From: Eleginops maclovinus
Lineage: Eukaryota; Chordata; Actinopteri; Perciformes; Eleginopidae
NCBI RefSeq assembly: GCF_036324505.1
Contig: NC_086368.1
Coordinates: 6,676,521-6,740,520 of the forward strand
Direction of reading: 5' to 3'
Length of the DNA: 64,000 bases
Part shown: in pieces, positions 43,377 to 57,400 of the stretch
Layout of the letters: each line of letters starts with the position of its first letter
Position numbering within the stretch: the first letter of the stretch is position 1
Notes under the pieces: model-generated
The model's input: the letters and a program-made list of their open reading frames with translations, nothing else
Told to the model about the DNA's origin: nothing
The model's database searches: none
Position numbers and translations under genes: made by a program

Positions 43377-43985
43377 ACAGTGATGTCGGTAACGCGTTAC
43401 TCTAATCAGACCACTTTTTTCAGTAACGACTAATCTAACGCGTTACTATTTCCAAACCAGTATTCAGATTAAAGTTACTTATCCAAGTCACTGTGTTACT
43501 ATTTTTGTCATTTTCCTTAGTAAAAAGATATACGTTTGCTTTCTTCTTGTGTCTCGGGGAGTGACGTCTATGCGACAATTAAGTCACGTTTTCAGCAGGA
43601 GGACAACTCACCTGTAATACCACGCAGCGACACAAACGAAAACAACAATGGAGGGAGGAGAGAGATGCGCGTTTTCTAGCTGGAAATACAGTCACTACTT
43701 TGAGTTGGAGTCAGCTAAAGATGAGACATTAAGGTTTGTTGTTCTCTCTGTGCTGGAGACAAAGTGCTATCTAGCTTCAAAAACACTACGTCAAATTAAA
43801 AGAAACATCTGGAACCGCAGCACGGCACAGTCAGACTTACAGAGCAAGTCCCACCAGGTGGAGCGAAGCAGAGAGCTGCGACTAATGCAGGAGGTCCCCC
43901 ACTACCCAAATAACAAAAGCTGGACTTCAGCTGATGCTGTGGGCTGCTTCTATATGCCAAACTGTTTCCAGTCTTTACGATAAAC
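43377..43985 (+). mobile_element. hAT left part with BED-finger start, truncated
   Basis: Left end CAGTGATGTCGGTAACGCGT and TTACT, a common fish hAT terminus. From 43648 it reads MEGGERCAFSSWKYSHYFEL and then ESAKDE, the start of a ZBED1-like BED finger (WKYxxYF), which soon loses frame. No right terminus found. Remnant only. Confidence 0.72.
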
Positions 43986-45378
43986 TAAGTCAGTCTTCCT
44001 AAAAAGAAAAACTATTCTGCCGGTAAGATATTTCTGATGGTTGATGTGATGATGTTAAGAAAATTATAAAAAGCTTTCTCTTTGTTCTAGTAGTGGTAGT
44101 AGTAGAGTGAAAATAAGATTTTTAGAATCAGTCCCTCCAGGAAATCTTGTCATAAGTCAACAAATGGTGCGAGAGCTTGCAATTTAGTACAAAGGTCAAA
44201 AAAGTTTGTGCAAAATGCAGAGAATCTTCTGTATATTTAATATATTTTAGGCACTAAAACTGAGAGATCCTAGGGAGTGTAAAATAAAGAAAAAATGTAT
44301 GTCATATCAGGAATGTAACCGTCACACAGTATCTATTTATTCTCCGTTAAAGAAGCGCTCAGGTATGTTGATGCACTCTTACAGCTTCTGATGTAATGCT
44401 CTCATTTAAGAGGATGTTGCTTTGGTAATAACATTTTTTGTGATATGTGGCCCAACATAACTGAGCTCAGTCTTTTCAGGAGATGATGTTCATAAATATA
44501 TTGATGCGTGTCCAGACTCTTCATCTGGAGGTCTTCACCTAGTTGACAGGTCTGAGTCTCCAACCTGAGAAGAAACATCCAAAGTTGTCACTGCAGGGAA
44601 ACGTTTCTCTTCTACTCACAAACTGGAAAGTAAGCAGTAAAAAAGGTAAAGCATTTGCATACAGGTTTCTTTCTAAACCTAAACGTATCTTGTCCCAGAG
44701 ACAATCTCATCTCCCTGTTTACACAACTTCTTACTAAGTCAGCAATTTGACCAAATATATCAACTACCCCATGATTTTTATATGATATTATTGGTTGTAT
44801 ATACACACACATATCATGAAGCTAATCTTTAGTCGAAATATTTGTATAGATTCATACTAATTGGGATTCGTGTAGACAAAAAGAAATATTGTTTACTACA
44901 TCAAATGAACCTGAATGAAGAATTTATTTTTCAAAGAGATCCAAAATGTGGTTTGATAGTAAAAGATGCACACATAAGATTCCATCATGATTATTTTACC
45001 CGGTGTAAGTGCAGTCAGATTCTTTGAGTTTTCTTCTCCTTAAAGTCCTGATGAATTTTCTACATCTCTCCTTAACTCTGTGACGACACCTGACTTCCAT
45101 ATAAGCGCAAGTCAAAACAGTTATCGCCACTAGAGATTGCCGTCTAAAAATGTATAACCTCCCTGCAGCATCCTGTTCGGGGAATGGATGATAAAGGCCT
45201 ACTGAACCAACTGGTACAAGAGTAGTGCCAAACCCTTGTAGTCTATGCTCCAAAACACAAGTGATAAAAGCCAGTCAAGGAAGGTGGTGTTTCCTTGTTG
45301 TTTTTAAGGTTTTTAGTGGAGGTATTTTTAGGGCGACTACATCCTGGCTGGTGCTCATTAGTACAACATTTGTCTTAC
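43986..45378. other. Intergenic DNA or 3' UTR of the ZP gene
   Basis: No gene with recognisable similarity. Part of it (just below 45379) is likely the 3' UTR of the minus-strand ZP gene. The 85-codon minus frame 45253-44996 has no support. Confidence 0.45.
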
Positions 45379-45468
45379 CTAAATACCCCAGGCCATGATG
45401 ACGATTGAATCGGTTTCATCATGGGTTTCTTTGTAAGATCTGCGTCTCCTTGCACCTTTGCCGCAACT
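45379..45468 (-). CDS. ZP gene terminal exon: furin site and hydrophobic tail
   Basis: 30 codons, phase 0. Reads SCGKGARRRRSYKETHDETD and then SIVIMAWGI with TAG at 45381-45379. RRRR is a consensus cleavage site, and the tail is the external hydrophobic patch that blocks premature polymerisation. No transmembrane or GPI segment follows in this reading; a donor just before the stop (GTATTT) could extend it. Confidence 0.8.
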   Translation of the reverse strand, partial: SCGKGARRRRSYKETHDETDSIVIMAWGI

Positions 45469-48400
45469 CTGTTGATAAAAGTGAAAGAGGAAGTTTAAGT
45501 GTTCAATCAATCATGGCTTTAGAAACAACACTGATCAAAATATGTGGACAGCAACCCAAAACATATAAGGGACAATGATGTAGTGATATTTAAATGAAAC
45601 CGTTTTTTGAAATGATGCAATTTAATCTGACATTTTTAATGAATGTTAATTATGGTGCAGAAAAGCTGCTATGTTTGGATCTAGGTCTGTTTTTCTGTAA
45701 AAGCAAACTATGATATTTTAGTAAAAAGTGTCCTCTGATTTGGGAAGTAACCTTGCTTGGTCAATATGATCATTCTTCTGGCACAAAACAAGCTCTTTAT
45801 AGAAATTGTTGTTGCAAGATTTATTGAGATCCTTATAGCCCTGCATTGAAAGTTTTACTTGCAAGCATGATCAAATAAGTATGGTTCAAGTAATACATGC
45901 AAGTATGCAAGGTAGGGAAAAAGATCAGACTAATGAATAAATAAGAAAATGCACCCAAAACATTTTTTGGAAGTGTAAATTACTTAAATGTTTGTAATTA
46001 TAGATTAAGACAAACGCTCTCTCAATCTTTCAAAAAGCTGTTTATGTGTAAACTGTAGGTTTGTTTAATTTATACTAAAACATCATATTTTATAAACTCT
46101 CAAAACGTTTTCTTTTATAAAGGATTTTTTCATGCCAAAAAAAAAAATTGTACAATAAACTTCTGCCAGGATCAGTGTTGCACAGATGTCCTAGTGTACT
46201 TGCAGGATGAAGGGTTAGCTTCCGTGTATTTTTGTTAACGTACCCTGGTGCAGGAATTGTCACTTTTGAGACAGAGGTTCAATCTGCAGTGCAAATACAT
46301 GTCTCTAGAGTTCCCATTGAACTTGAACATGTTGAAGGAGAAGTAGTCGGTTAGGCGCTCTCCATTGCTCTCGATTACAACAGTGTCGTCAGCAGGGTTT
46401 GCACAGCTGTTTAGAAACAGGGAAACACATAAAACATCAGCGTTCATTTGCTGTTTCATAGCCTTTATCGAATCTGAATCCAGCATCAAATCCTTCCATG
46501 AAGCCGGAATACTTTCAGATTTCAACACTTAACTAAATGTGTAAATAACTAATTGTGAGAACTCAACTTATTGTTCACTTGGTGACGTGTTAACTAGATA
46601 AAAGATAAACTACTGAGAGCCTTGACTACCAAATATTACATAATGCAGTCTGTTAGACAAGTTTACAGGAGAATAAAATCTATTTGGTATAATTTGAACT
46701 GTATACAAGGAAAGGAGCCAAAAACCCATTGTTTTCTTGAAGCCTCAAGTTTGGCATTTTAGTTATCTGTATTGTTTTTAACCAATAGTGAGAGAGGCTA
46801 AATTCTGCTAAATACTGAACACACATTTAGTTATCATCATGTTAAAATGAACTCTAAAAAAGTTTAAAGTTACATGCACAATGACAAAGTAGCAACGTGT
46901 CAATCACAAGGTAGCCCCGCCCCTGAATCATACATTGCTAAATTGTCTCTTGTTCTCTAATGGAACAATAATTTACTAAACAAACATCATACTGTGATGA
47001 AGAAAGTTTTAAAACTAGCAATTGAGAACTGTATTGTTTACCGACCTAATAAATCAAGAAAGGTTAGGGCCATCTCCTCAAAGATTCTTGTAAACTTTCT
47101 TTCACGAGTGGAACCGCCCAAGGTATAAAGTATATAACCCCCCATAGAACCAGTTCCTCCAGTAAATCAAAATCTTGTTATATAAATATTTTAATTTCTA
47201 TTTTGTTTTGAAATTGAGCACAAAATCCAAATATTTCCCCAGGAATAAATAAAGTATTCTGAATAAATTAGCCTCCAGTTTACAGCATCAGAGAAAATTA
47301 TTTCCAAGGCTCTTCAAATAAAACCAGCTGGTCCTTGCCACTCTTACCCGTTTGTGATGAGGTCGTACTTCAAGTTGGTATGAGGTGATGGGTCGCTCGT
47401 TGCATAGCAGTTCTCTGTCACCAAAGCAACTATTTTCTCATCCACGCCGGCTGCCTGCAGCTCAAGCCAGACCTTTTGGTTCAGTTTGAGCTGGGTGTTT
47501 GGAGTCACGGGATACTCCCGATGGGCGTCCATGTAAGCCCTCATGGACAGAGTGTAGTTCCAGATTCCAGATGTTACATACGCCACTGTGTTAGGGCTGA
47601 AAACACACCAACATCTCAGCGCTCTTATCCTCACAAACTACTGAAACTTTGGGCACTTCTGATTCCCTGTTATTTTAAAGTCTTCAAAGAGCCAACATCT
47701 TCATATTTAAAACCAGAGGTGGAAGAAATACTGAGATATTTATTCAATTAAAAGTAGCAATACTACAGTGTAAAAATACTCAATTATAACTAAAATTCCT
47801 GTGTTCAAAATCGTACCCAAGCAAAAGTATTGGCAAAATGAACCTCAAAGAAGGTGTCATTTGTCAGAGTTGGGGAAACAGGACCCAAGTGCAGTAAATC
47901 AAGGGGAAGCAGGTAAGGGTCCAAACAAAAAGCGAGCGTTATTCAAAAGCTGTTGACAAAAACACGAAGCAAGGGGAACACAGGACATAAAAAACACTTA
48001 GCTTCAGACATGAAGGGAGACAGGAACAGGCAGGTAACATGGACAAGATCAGGGAAGAAATGACGACGACCGAACAACAGACAAAAGGGAAACAGGGACT
48101 AAATACACATGGGTAATCACAAGATGAGAGACAGCCGGAAGGGGGAGGAGAAACACAGGGGCAACAGGTGAACACAATGACACAATCAGGCTGGAAACGC
48201 AGACAGGAAGTGAAGCTTAACGAGTGACACAAGAGGGAAAACATTTCAAATTAAAACACAACACAAAGTCATGACAGACACGAAACAAGGGTCATGACAT
48301 CATTGTTCCGTATGGCCTATTCAGAATCATGTTTAATAAAAGGATTGTTCTATCATCATTGATTAACTATTGTATTCATCAATGTTGCAGCTGGTAAGGT

Positions 48401-51400
48401 TAACTTTATAATAACACTTTATCATTTATAAGTTACTGTAAATGGTGTATGATCATAAATCTGCAAAGTACCTAGAAGTTAAAGCTGCAAAAAAAATGTA
48501 GTGGAACAAAAAAAGTACAACTTTTGCCTACAAATTGTAGTGGGATAACAGTTTAAATTAGAATAGTGGGAAAAACTCTATTGTTATTACTTGCTTAAAT
48601 GTACACTAATGTCCATACTAAGTGACATTCCCTCACTTTTTAAAACCACTGTAATATTTTATTGTGCCTTTTTACTGTACGTGTTCAAAACCAAGCCGGT
48701 TAAACCAGTTGGCCCTTGTCATAGCAGACATCCATATATGACGGTTTAATGTCGCGCTAAGATATGAAGCTAAACGTTTTTCTTAAGTTTGACAGTTAGG
48801 TCTGCTATGACATGTTTATGACAGGTTTGTTGTCTTGGTTTATGTCAACTTGTCACAACAAGGACATCTCAAACAAGGCCACCTTTGCATCAAAAGTGAC
48901 ATAACTTACCGAATGACACTTAAGGACAACTGTCATAAGTATTCATTAATGTTTAAGACAGGTGTAATGTCATGGTTATGACAATGTTATGTCAGTCTTA
49001 TGAACACCCATTCAAGTTAAGTGTTACCAAAACGAGTATAGGAAGATTTTCTACTCTTTCTAAAATATGCTGTTGGTCGCAGACGTGGCTGTGTACTGCA
49101 GGCTGTGATCTAACTGCCTCTAAAATATGCTATTATTGTGAAGGCTGTAGTGAATGTAATATACATAATTCACCTCCTTCTTAAGTGTGGTTCTACACAC
49201 TGTTGTTTCATGCCTGTAAGTATGACCGTTGGTTTGTGCTTGAAAGTACGACTGTAAAAAGGGATCGTGGTCCCTTTAATTAATGTGTGTTTACGATGAC
49301 GTGGAGCCCCATGCTTGTTGGTTTACAGGACAGCGCCATCTTGTTTTGTTATAGCTTTTACTGTGTGATTAAACGAGACACGCATTCGTGTGCTCAACTG
49401 TAATGAACGTCTCCTGCGTTTCAATACGATCTCCATAAGGCATTCAAAAGTTAATCCCTTTGAAACGAATGCATCAGCACTTACAATGGCTTATTTGAGG
49501 CAAATATATCTGCATCTTTCTAGTTTTTCTAAGTTTGTATCTTTATAGTTTATTGAACTTTGTGTAAGTAGCTTCGGATAAAAGCGTCAGCTGAATTAAA
49601 ATGATTGCTTCAGGGGGCGTGGTTATGACACCGACCTAAGCACACGTGTTTTTGTGAGCTCCTGCGATATTCTTGTAAAATCCTGTAAATGTTCCTTTAA
49701 CTGCATGAACAGTGATAACTATCATTTCCGGCGACTTATTTTTGTACACCCGCGACAATATGCCGACAAAGAAAGCACAAAACAAATCTAGAGCACACTT
49801 TTCTCCGAGTGAAGAAGAGGAGGTCTCAGATGCTAACAGCCTAGCTAACTCAACAGGTGAAGCTAGCCACGTGTGTCACGGAGACGTGGATGCTGGAGGG
49901 GCCCACAACATGGACATTATTCAGATACTCGATGGGATTAGAAATGACTTTTCCACAAAGACTGATATGGTCCTGAAAGCAATCCAAGACGTTGAGAGGG
50001 ACTTGCAGGACTTCTCGGCTCGCATGGATGAAGCAGAAGTGCGCATCAGCAGCGTAGAGGACACAGTTAACTCAGAGAAAGGCAAGACTGATGCGCTGGT
50101 TAAACAAGTTACTCTCCTCACGAACAAACTCGACAAGCTTGAAAACCGCTCTCGCCGATCCAACCTGCGACTAGTTAACGTACCGGAGAAGATGGAAGGA
50201 AATGATGCGGTGGCTTTCCTGGAGAAGTGGCTCCCCGAAGCGCTGGGACCAGAGGCATTCCCAAGACACCCTCTCATCGAAAGAGCACACAGGTTGCCCG
50301 GTCGGACGCAACCTAATCGATCGACCAGACCGAGAGTCCTCATCGAGAAGTTTTTAAACTTCCAGGATAAAGTTCGGGTGATGAGAGCAGCCAGGGCCAA
50401 AGGCAAAGTCATCTGCGGCGGTCAGGAGATCATGTTCTTCCCGGATTTTTCTACGGAGCTCCACCGACGTAGGAGGGGTTTCGACCGGGTAAAACAACAA
50501 CTGTTATCAATGAACATACGGTACGGAATAATTTACCCAGCTAAGCTACGAGTGACGTCTGATGGTCAATCACGTGAGTTTGAAACCCCTGCAGATGCTG
50601 AAAGTTTCATCCAAGGTTTACAAAACACAAAGGACTCGTAGAGTAATTAGAATGATCTGCTGTATCCTTCAGGATCCGCTTATCTATAGTTTGATGGTGC
50701 GGGCTTTAAGAGCCAGTAACACACGTGTGAAATGGTAATGCACTCTTTTATTTTGTCTCTGTTGTTTTGAGGAGAACTTTCTGTTTTGTTTATATCATTT
50801 GTATATTCATCTATATCATTCTTCAGTCCCCTCAGATATAATGGGTTCTTCATTTACTTTATCTAGAGACTGCCATGCGCCCTGTTTAAGCAGGCTTTCA
50901 TTTGTTTATTAGAGGAGTGTGTATTCACTATACTATCGGCTTTCCTAGATGAGAGCTAAACTGCAAGAAAATCTATGATGAACAATCTGTTTGTGTGTAG
51001 ATTATATACTTTTGCCAGGAACACAAATGTCTTGTTAGTTTTGTTTAATTCTGTCATGAACGTTAGGTTTGGATTAGCTGCTCCCTTGGTTACACTGGAA
51101 CAGTGTGTGCTCTTAACTGCACCCCAAGGTCAGGGGGAGGGTGGGGGAGGGCGAGGGGCTGTTCTGTTCAGGTTGACAGCTAAGGGGATTGTTGTAAGGC
51201 AGATTTTGAGTTTTATGTTGTTGTTTTTTTTGTGTGTTTTTTTTTTTTCTGTATTGTTTACAACATGTTGCACTTTGCTGGCGCACTCCCAATACAACAC
51301 AGAGATATCCAACAGGTTTTCCAACAACTAAAAGATGATGCTATGCTGCACAAACTAGTGTATTATTAAGATTAGTTGACTTCGAATAAGAACTTTAAAT

Positions 51401-54400
51401 TTACTTCTTGGAACGTTAGAGGGATGGTAAAATTGACTAAATTAAAACAGGTTATTACCAGACTTAAACAACTTAAGTCTTCAATAGTGTTTATTCAGGA
51501 GACTCATTTACTCAAAGAGGACTTGGTGAAAATACGTAGGAGATGGCCAGGCAAAGTGCTAGCATCCTGTTTCCCTTCTCATTCGAGAGGGGTTATGGTG
51601 TTAATTCATAACTCAGTGCCTTTCCAGGTAACCAACACTATTTATGATAAAGCTGGTAGATTTTTGGTGGTTCAAGGAACTCTCCTGAGAGAAAATATCA
51701 ATTTGATTAATGTTTATGGCCCCAATGATGATAACCCATCATTTTTTGAAAATGTATTTCTGTTGATGGCCACCCTCCCTGGTAAGATAATATTGGCTGG
51801 TGACTTAAATTGTGCTCTAGAACCGGAGCTGGATCGCTCGTCAGGGATGGATACATCCCATTCACGATCTAGAAAAAAAATTCAACAATATATGAAAGAC
51901 CTGAATCTCTATGATCCGTGGAGGATTCAAAACCCCAACAAAAGGGAATTCTCATGCTACTCAGCAGTATATAAAACCCACTCCCGAATAGATTATTTTT
52001 AAATTTCCTCTTCCCTGCTACCCAGTATAACTAATTGTACATATGATAGTATTGTTTTGTCAGATCATGCCCCAACCTCACTATTTTACAACGATGAACA
52101 ATTGAAGAGACACTCAACTAATTGGCGCTTACACCCTAAATGGCTACACCACCCTGACTTTATAAAATTTGTAGGAGAACACATTGATCTCTACTTCTCA
52201 ATAAATACGAATCAAACAACTGCAACCATTAGGTGGGAAGCTTTTAAAGCATATATTAGAGGGCAAATGATAAGCTTCCCCAGCTCTAAACTTAACAAAT
52301 TCAAACAGACAATGAATGAATTAGATTCTAAAATTAAAGAATTAGAGAATGAGGCTATCATAGATGATTCGACAAAAAAAAACCCAGGAATTACTGACCC
52401 TCAAAGCAGAACACGAGGAGCTCTCTCTGCTTAAGGCTGAAGATGGTCTAATAAGACTGAAACAAACTTTTTATGATCAGGGTGAAAATCCGGGGAAATT
52501 GCTAGCTTGGCAGATAAAGAAACTTGAGTCTGACAGAGCCATCAATATAATTAGGAACGAACGAGGAGAATTATCTACAGATCCCACAGAAATGAATAAC
52601 ACCTTTGTTTCATATTATAAAACCCTTTATAAGTCTGAATGCCCACTAGACCTGGTAAACCAAAACAGTTTCCTGGATGGATTAGCCATTCCCTGTATTT
52701 CTGAGAGTACAAAAATTGATTTGGAGAGGGAATTAAATTTGAATGATGTCTCTAACGCCATTACAAACATGAGAGGTGGTAAGGCTTCGGGTCCAGACGG
52801 GCTTCCGATAGATGTATATAAATTATTTACAGCAAAATTAATAGCCCTATTATTAGATGTTTATTTGGAATCTTTTAAAACAGGTGGCCTCCCTGCTTCA
52901 TTACGTAGCGCTTTGATCACTCTTATTTTAAAACCAGGCAAAGCGGCAACAGAAAGCAGTTCTTACAGGCCCATATCACTTTTAAATTCTGATGCAAAGA
53001 TTCTAGCTAAGGCTTTAGCTATGAGACTAGAGAGGGTTCTACCAGCCATTATACATGGAGACCAGAATGGGTTTGTACAAAATCGTCAGGGGTTCCACAA
53101 TGTGAGGAGAGTTCTTAATATAATCCACGAGTGTGAAGAGTCTCCTGACACCGCAGTACTATCACTCGACGCGGAAAAGGTGTTCGACCGAGTCGAATGG
53201 CCCTATCTCCTGGAGGTGCTTAGGCGTTTTGGATTTGGTGATTACTTTCGTAGATCGGTCGAAATTTTATTTGTTGATTCTTCTGCAATGGTATCTACTA
53301 ATAATCTCACCTCTCAACCTTTTGAGCTATTCCGAGGCACAAGGCAAGGGTCACCACTTTCGCCTCTACTTTTTGTAATGGCCATGGAACCATTAGCTAT
53401 TGCGATTAGATCTCACCCCTCAATCCATGGTATTAAGATTGGGGACATGGAACACAAAACAGCAATGTACGCTGATGATACCATTGTATTTTTGTCACAT
53501 CTTACTGAATCGATACCATCTCTCTTGGAGTTGTTTATTCAGTTTGGTACTATCTCTGGATTCAAAGTGAACAAAGAAAAGTCATCTATTATGTCCTTAA
53601 ATGTAAGGGAAAGGAAGAAACCTGTAGTATCCCACCCATTTGTGAGCGCCACAGAGGGATTTAAATACTTGGGCATCAGAATAACCCCAAAGATAAGTAA
53701 TCTTAGTTCAGTCAATTATGAGCCCATGGTAGCAGAGGTGTCGGAAGATATCACTAGGTGGACAACACTACCGCTTTCTTTACTGGGAAGAATAAACATT
53801 GTAAAGATGACTATACTACCTACATTTTTATATGTTTTTCAGTCAATCCCACTTGCCCCGCCTCCTTCTTTCTTTCCTAGGACCAGAAAGCTCCTTTCTA
53901 ATTTCATCTGGAATAATAGGAAGCCAAGACTCAGACTCTCTCTATTTATATTTACCGTATGATAGGGGAGGGCTACAGTTGCCAAATCTAGAATGGTATT
54001 ATTGGGCTGCGCAGTTGAGAGCCACAATGTTTTGGTTTTCTAATGATGTTTTCATGCCCTGGATAGAAATTGAAAAACTATCTTCAAAAGGTTTGTCATT
54101 GAATATCTATCTATACTCAGCATCCTATAAAACATTAAAGAAGAGTACTACTAATCCTTTTGTAAAAAACACTATTGTTGTTTGGCATGTAGTTCAAAAA
54201 CTGTTAGGGGACTCCCCAGGGTTGTCCTGTTTCTCCCCAATATGGGGTAATGATCACTTCGCCCCAGCAAAGAACGACATGGGTTTTAAAGCATGGCTGA
54301 ACAAGGGCATAGTAAAACTACAGGATGTATATGAGGACAATACTCTAATGTCATTCAGTGAGATAAAGGCAAAGTTTGATGTACCGCAAAAACACTTCTT

Positions 54401-57400
54401 TAAGTATCTATAACTTAAGAAGTTTTATTCTGGCACACTTAAACAATTCAGTGCAACGACCTCCATTCTCCGTCTTAGAAACAGATGTTACAGAAAACTG
54501 TTTGGGTAAAAGATTGGTATCCTTGTTTTATAACATGTTGTTTGAAAACCATAAGGAAAACTCTGATAGTAAGAGACAGCAATGGATACGAGACCTACAA
54601 GAAGATATTACTCTCATTGAATGGAGTGAAATATGTTTAAAAATACACACTCAATCCATCAACACTCGATTGAGAATGATACAATTTAATTGGATAATGC
54701 GAACATAGATCTCCCCTGTACAATTAAATAAATGTGATCCTAATATACTTAATCTATGTTATAAGTGCAACAATCACCAGGGTACATTATATCACTGTTT
54801 ATGGAAATGTGAAGAGATTCAAACATTTTGGAGCTCAGTGTTAAAGTATATCTCTCGGATCACGACTTCCCCTATACCTTTATGCCCTAAGGTATGTATT
54901 TTAGGTATTTATCCAGATGACTGTTCTTCATCTTGCAAGGAAAGACAAATGGTTGACCTTTGTTTATTGCAGGCCAAACGCTGTATTGCATTATGTTGGA
55001 AGAATGCTGGTCGCCCCTCTTTTATCCACTGGTTACGTAACTTAACATCGAGTTTGGCTCTTGAGAAACTGACCTATATTGTTAGAAAGAGGGCTTCTGA
55101 ATTTTACGATATTTGGAGGATGTTTCTGGAACTGTTGAGGGAGGGGGATATGGAGGAGGCAATGGGGGAGTGAGATAATGAAAATGATTTAATGTGTTGT
55201 TGGGAGTGCAAGCTGTAACCTACATTTTGAATCCTCTTTTATTTATTATTATTATTTATTTTTTATTATTTTTATTGTATTCATCATTTAATTACTATTT
55301 TCTTTACTGCCATATATTTTGGATGTTTAAATTGTTGGATGTTGTTGTATTAACATGAAAAAAACAATAAATATATGTTTTTTAAAAATGATTGCTTCAG
55401 TCGATGGAGCCTACAAAAATATGTCATCCTTTCAACACTGTATGCAAATAAAAGCTCACACTGTGAACCTGTGACATTTTTCACATTCCTCTGAAGATTT
55501 TGCACACATCTGCAGCACAGTAACACTTTCAGAACTCTGAATTTGTAATATTCCTATTCTATTTATTGTTTTGTATATTTATGTTTTATGTACACGTTTT
55601 CTATTTATTCAAATTATTTGTATATATATTTGCTCTTATTTTCCCATTTGAATTTCTCTTACTGTATTTATGTTAGCACTATTATATACCAAAGCTTTTC
55701 TCATTCTGAAGATGTTAAACAGTTACTAAGCACATAAACACACATCAATAATTACAAGCTAACAATATGCTACTCAAATGTGAAAAATAACTACTTTTAC
55801 TTTTGGCCCTTCAGGTACAGTTTGATGATAATGCTTCTTTACATTTACTTACTACAAATGTTGTATGTAAGACTTTGACCTTTCAGAGTATTTAGAAACT
55901 GTGGTATTTCTATTTTTACTTTAGTACAAGATTTGAGTATTTCTTCCACCACTGACTAATCGTACATCCCTGCTAACACAGTAACAGTATTAAACAATTG
56001 ACCCAAAGTTGTTGAATGGTCTAACATTATTTTCTTTATATTACTTATCCATATCAATAAAATATATTTGATGTTTTATTTTAGGAAATAGTTGTGATCA
56101 TTTGATTGTGCAAGGTGCATTGTGGAACATACTTGCTGAAGCCACTCTTCACTTGGAAGATCACTGAAAAATCGATGTCTATGTCTGGAAAAGTGAAGGG
56201 GCAGGTGAAGTCAACAAGCTCCATGCCGTTGGTTTCCAGCATGACGCCATTCTTGTTGATAATCTCGCTTTCGTTGTTCATCTGCAGCGTCAGAGAGAGT
56301 GTTACTGTCCATACGAGTTTCAATCTTCAGCTCTTGTTTCTTATACAGTATATGACGTTTTTACCTCTTGTGCCTCACTTGTAATAAAGATTGTCCTTGT
56401 CAAAAAACTGCCAAAAATGTTATATTATTAATATTTTAAGCAACTTTATCTTAATCATAACTAACAAATATATTCATTTCATTTAATACAATTGTTTTCT
56501 GTATAGCAAATGTAAGAGAGACATTTTTAATTTGGTTATATATTATTTTGATTATTGATTTGGATGAGTGAAATGAAAAAGTAAAACTCCTACTCCATAC
56601 CTTGGAGGACAAATGTCCCCTTCCTAAAACGGCTTTTAAAAAAAATCATATAAAGATTTTATTCTGTTATGGTCAAAAAAATGTTTTCCCTGAAGGGTTT
56701 TAGCAACTGTTCTGCACACTTATATGATGTATGTAGTATTGTATTTTCATGTTTTTTTTTAGTAGTAGGCTGGTCTAACTCTGGAGGGAACTTTGAGATT
56801 TTAGCCTTTGCAGACCATTTAGATGCACACAATCCTACTGTATATAACACACTACAGGAAAGACAAAAACCCAAACAGCATAATAGGGCCTCTTTAAGTA
56901 TGTTGTTGTTGCACCGTTGGAGAAGCCAAACTATGCTGTAGTTATTTTGCATATGACTAAGCCTTTAAATCTCTGAATCTAAAATTAGTCAGAGCCACCA
57001 CTAAGGAATGAATAAAACCTACAGAGGACAGCTGGCTGCTTGTTGAGAGTAAAAACTCGGAAGAGAGGCACCCACCTTGATAATTGACCCACAGGGTTTG
57101 GTGTTCGTGTCCAGGGATAAGGATACCACGTGGGTCAAATGGTCCATTTCACTTATGCAGGTCGTGTCAAAGAGGTGCAGGTCTGAGTAGCTGATGCCCT
57201 TGTCCTCTAGGAGACAACCATACAGAGTGGCCACCCGAGAAGACCCATTGCAGGTTACCGCCTCACCTGAACAACGTGAAACAGGTTAGCATTTAAAACA
57301 CACTGTGTTCAAAATGTAGAATCAGCTTTTTATGTGACCTCTATCTTTGCTGTCTTAACGCTTTCAATTAATCAAGTAATTCTGTAAAAATGTAATGATA

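Larger units (their letters stand above)
49614..55384 (+). mobile_element. Full-length L1-clade LINE in a ZP intron
   Basis: Flanked by a perfect 16-bp duplication, AAAATGATTGCTTCAG (49598-49613 and 55385-55400). It has a 5' UTR, ORF1 (49760-50641), a spacer of about 0.7 kb, ORF2 (51376-55173) and an AT-rich 3' UTR ending AATAAATATATG. It is unrelated in detail to the L1 of PXK intron 12 and much better preserved. It inserted opposite to the ZP gene. Confidence 0.95.

Noticed and set aside
44996..45253. 85-codon basic minus-strand frame near the ZP gene end
   Set aside because: No family similarity, no consistent splice sites, and it lies beyond the ZP stop, probably in the 3' UTR.
47939..48244. 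Minus frame rich in Cys/Ser/Phe resembling a membrane protein
   Set aside because: It lies in an interspersed repeat with CT-rich complement; hydrophobicity is a by-product of composition.
50975..51331. 118-codon plus frame between L1 ORF1 and ORF2
   Set aside because: It falls in the L1 spacer, is T-rich and has no similarity to a known third L1 frame.
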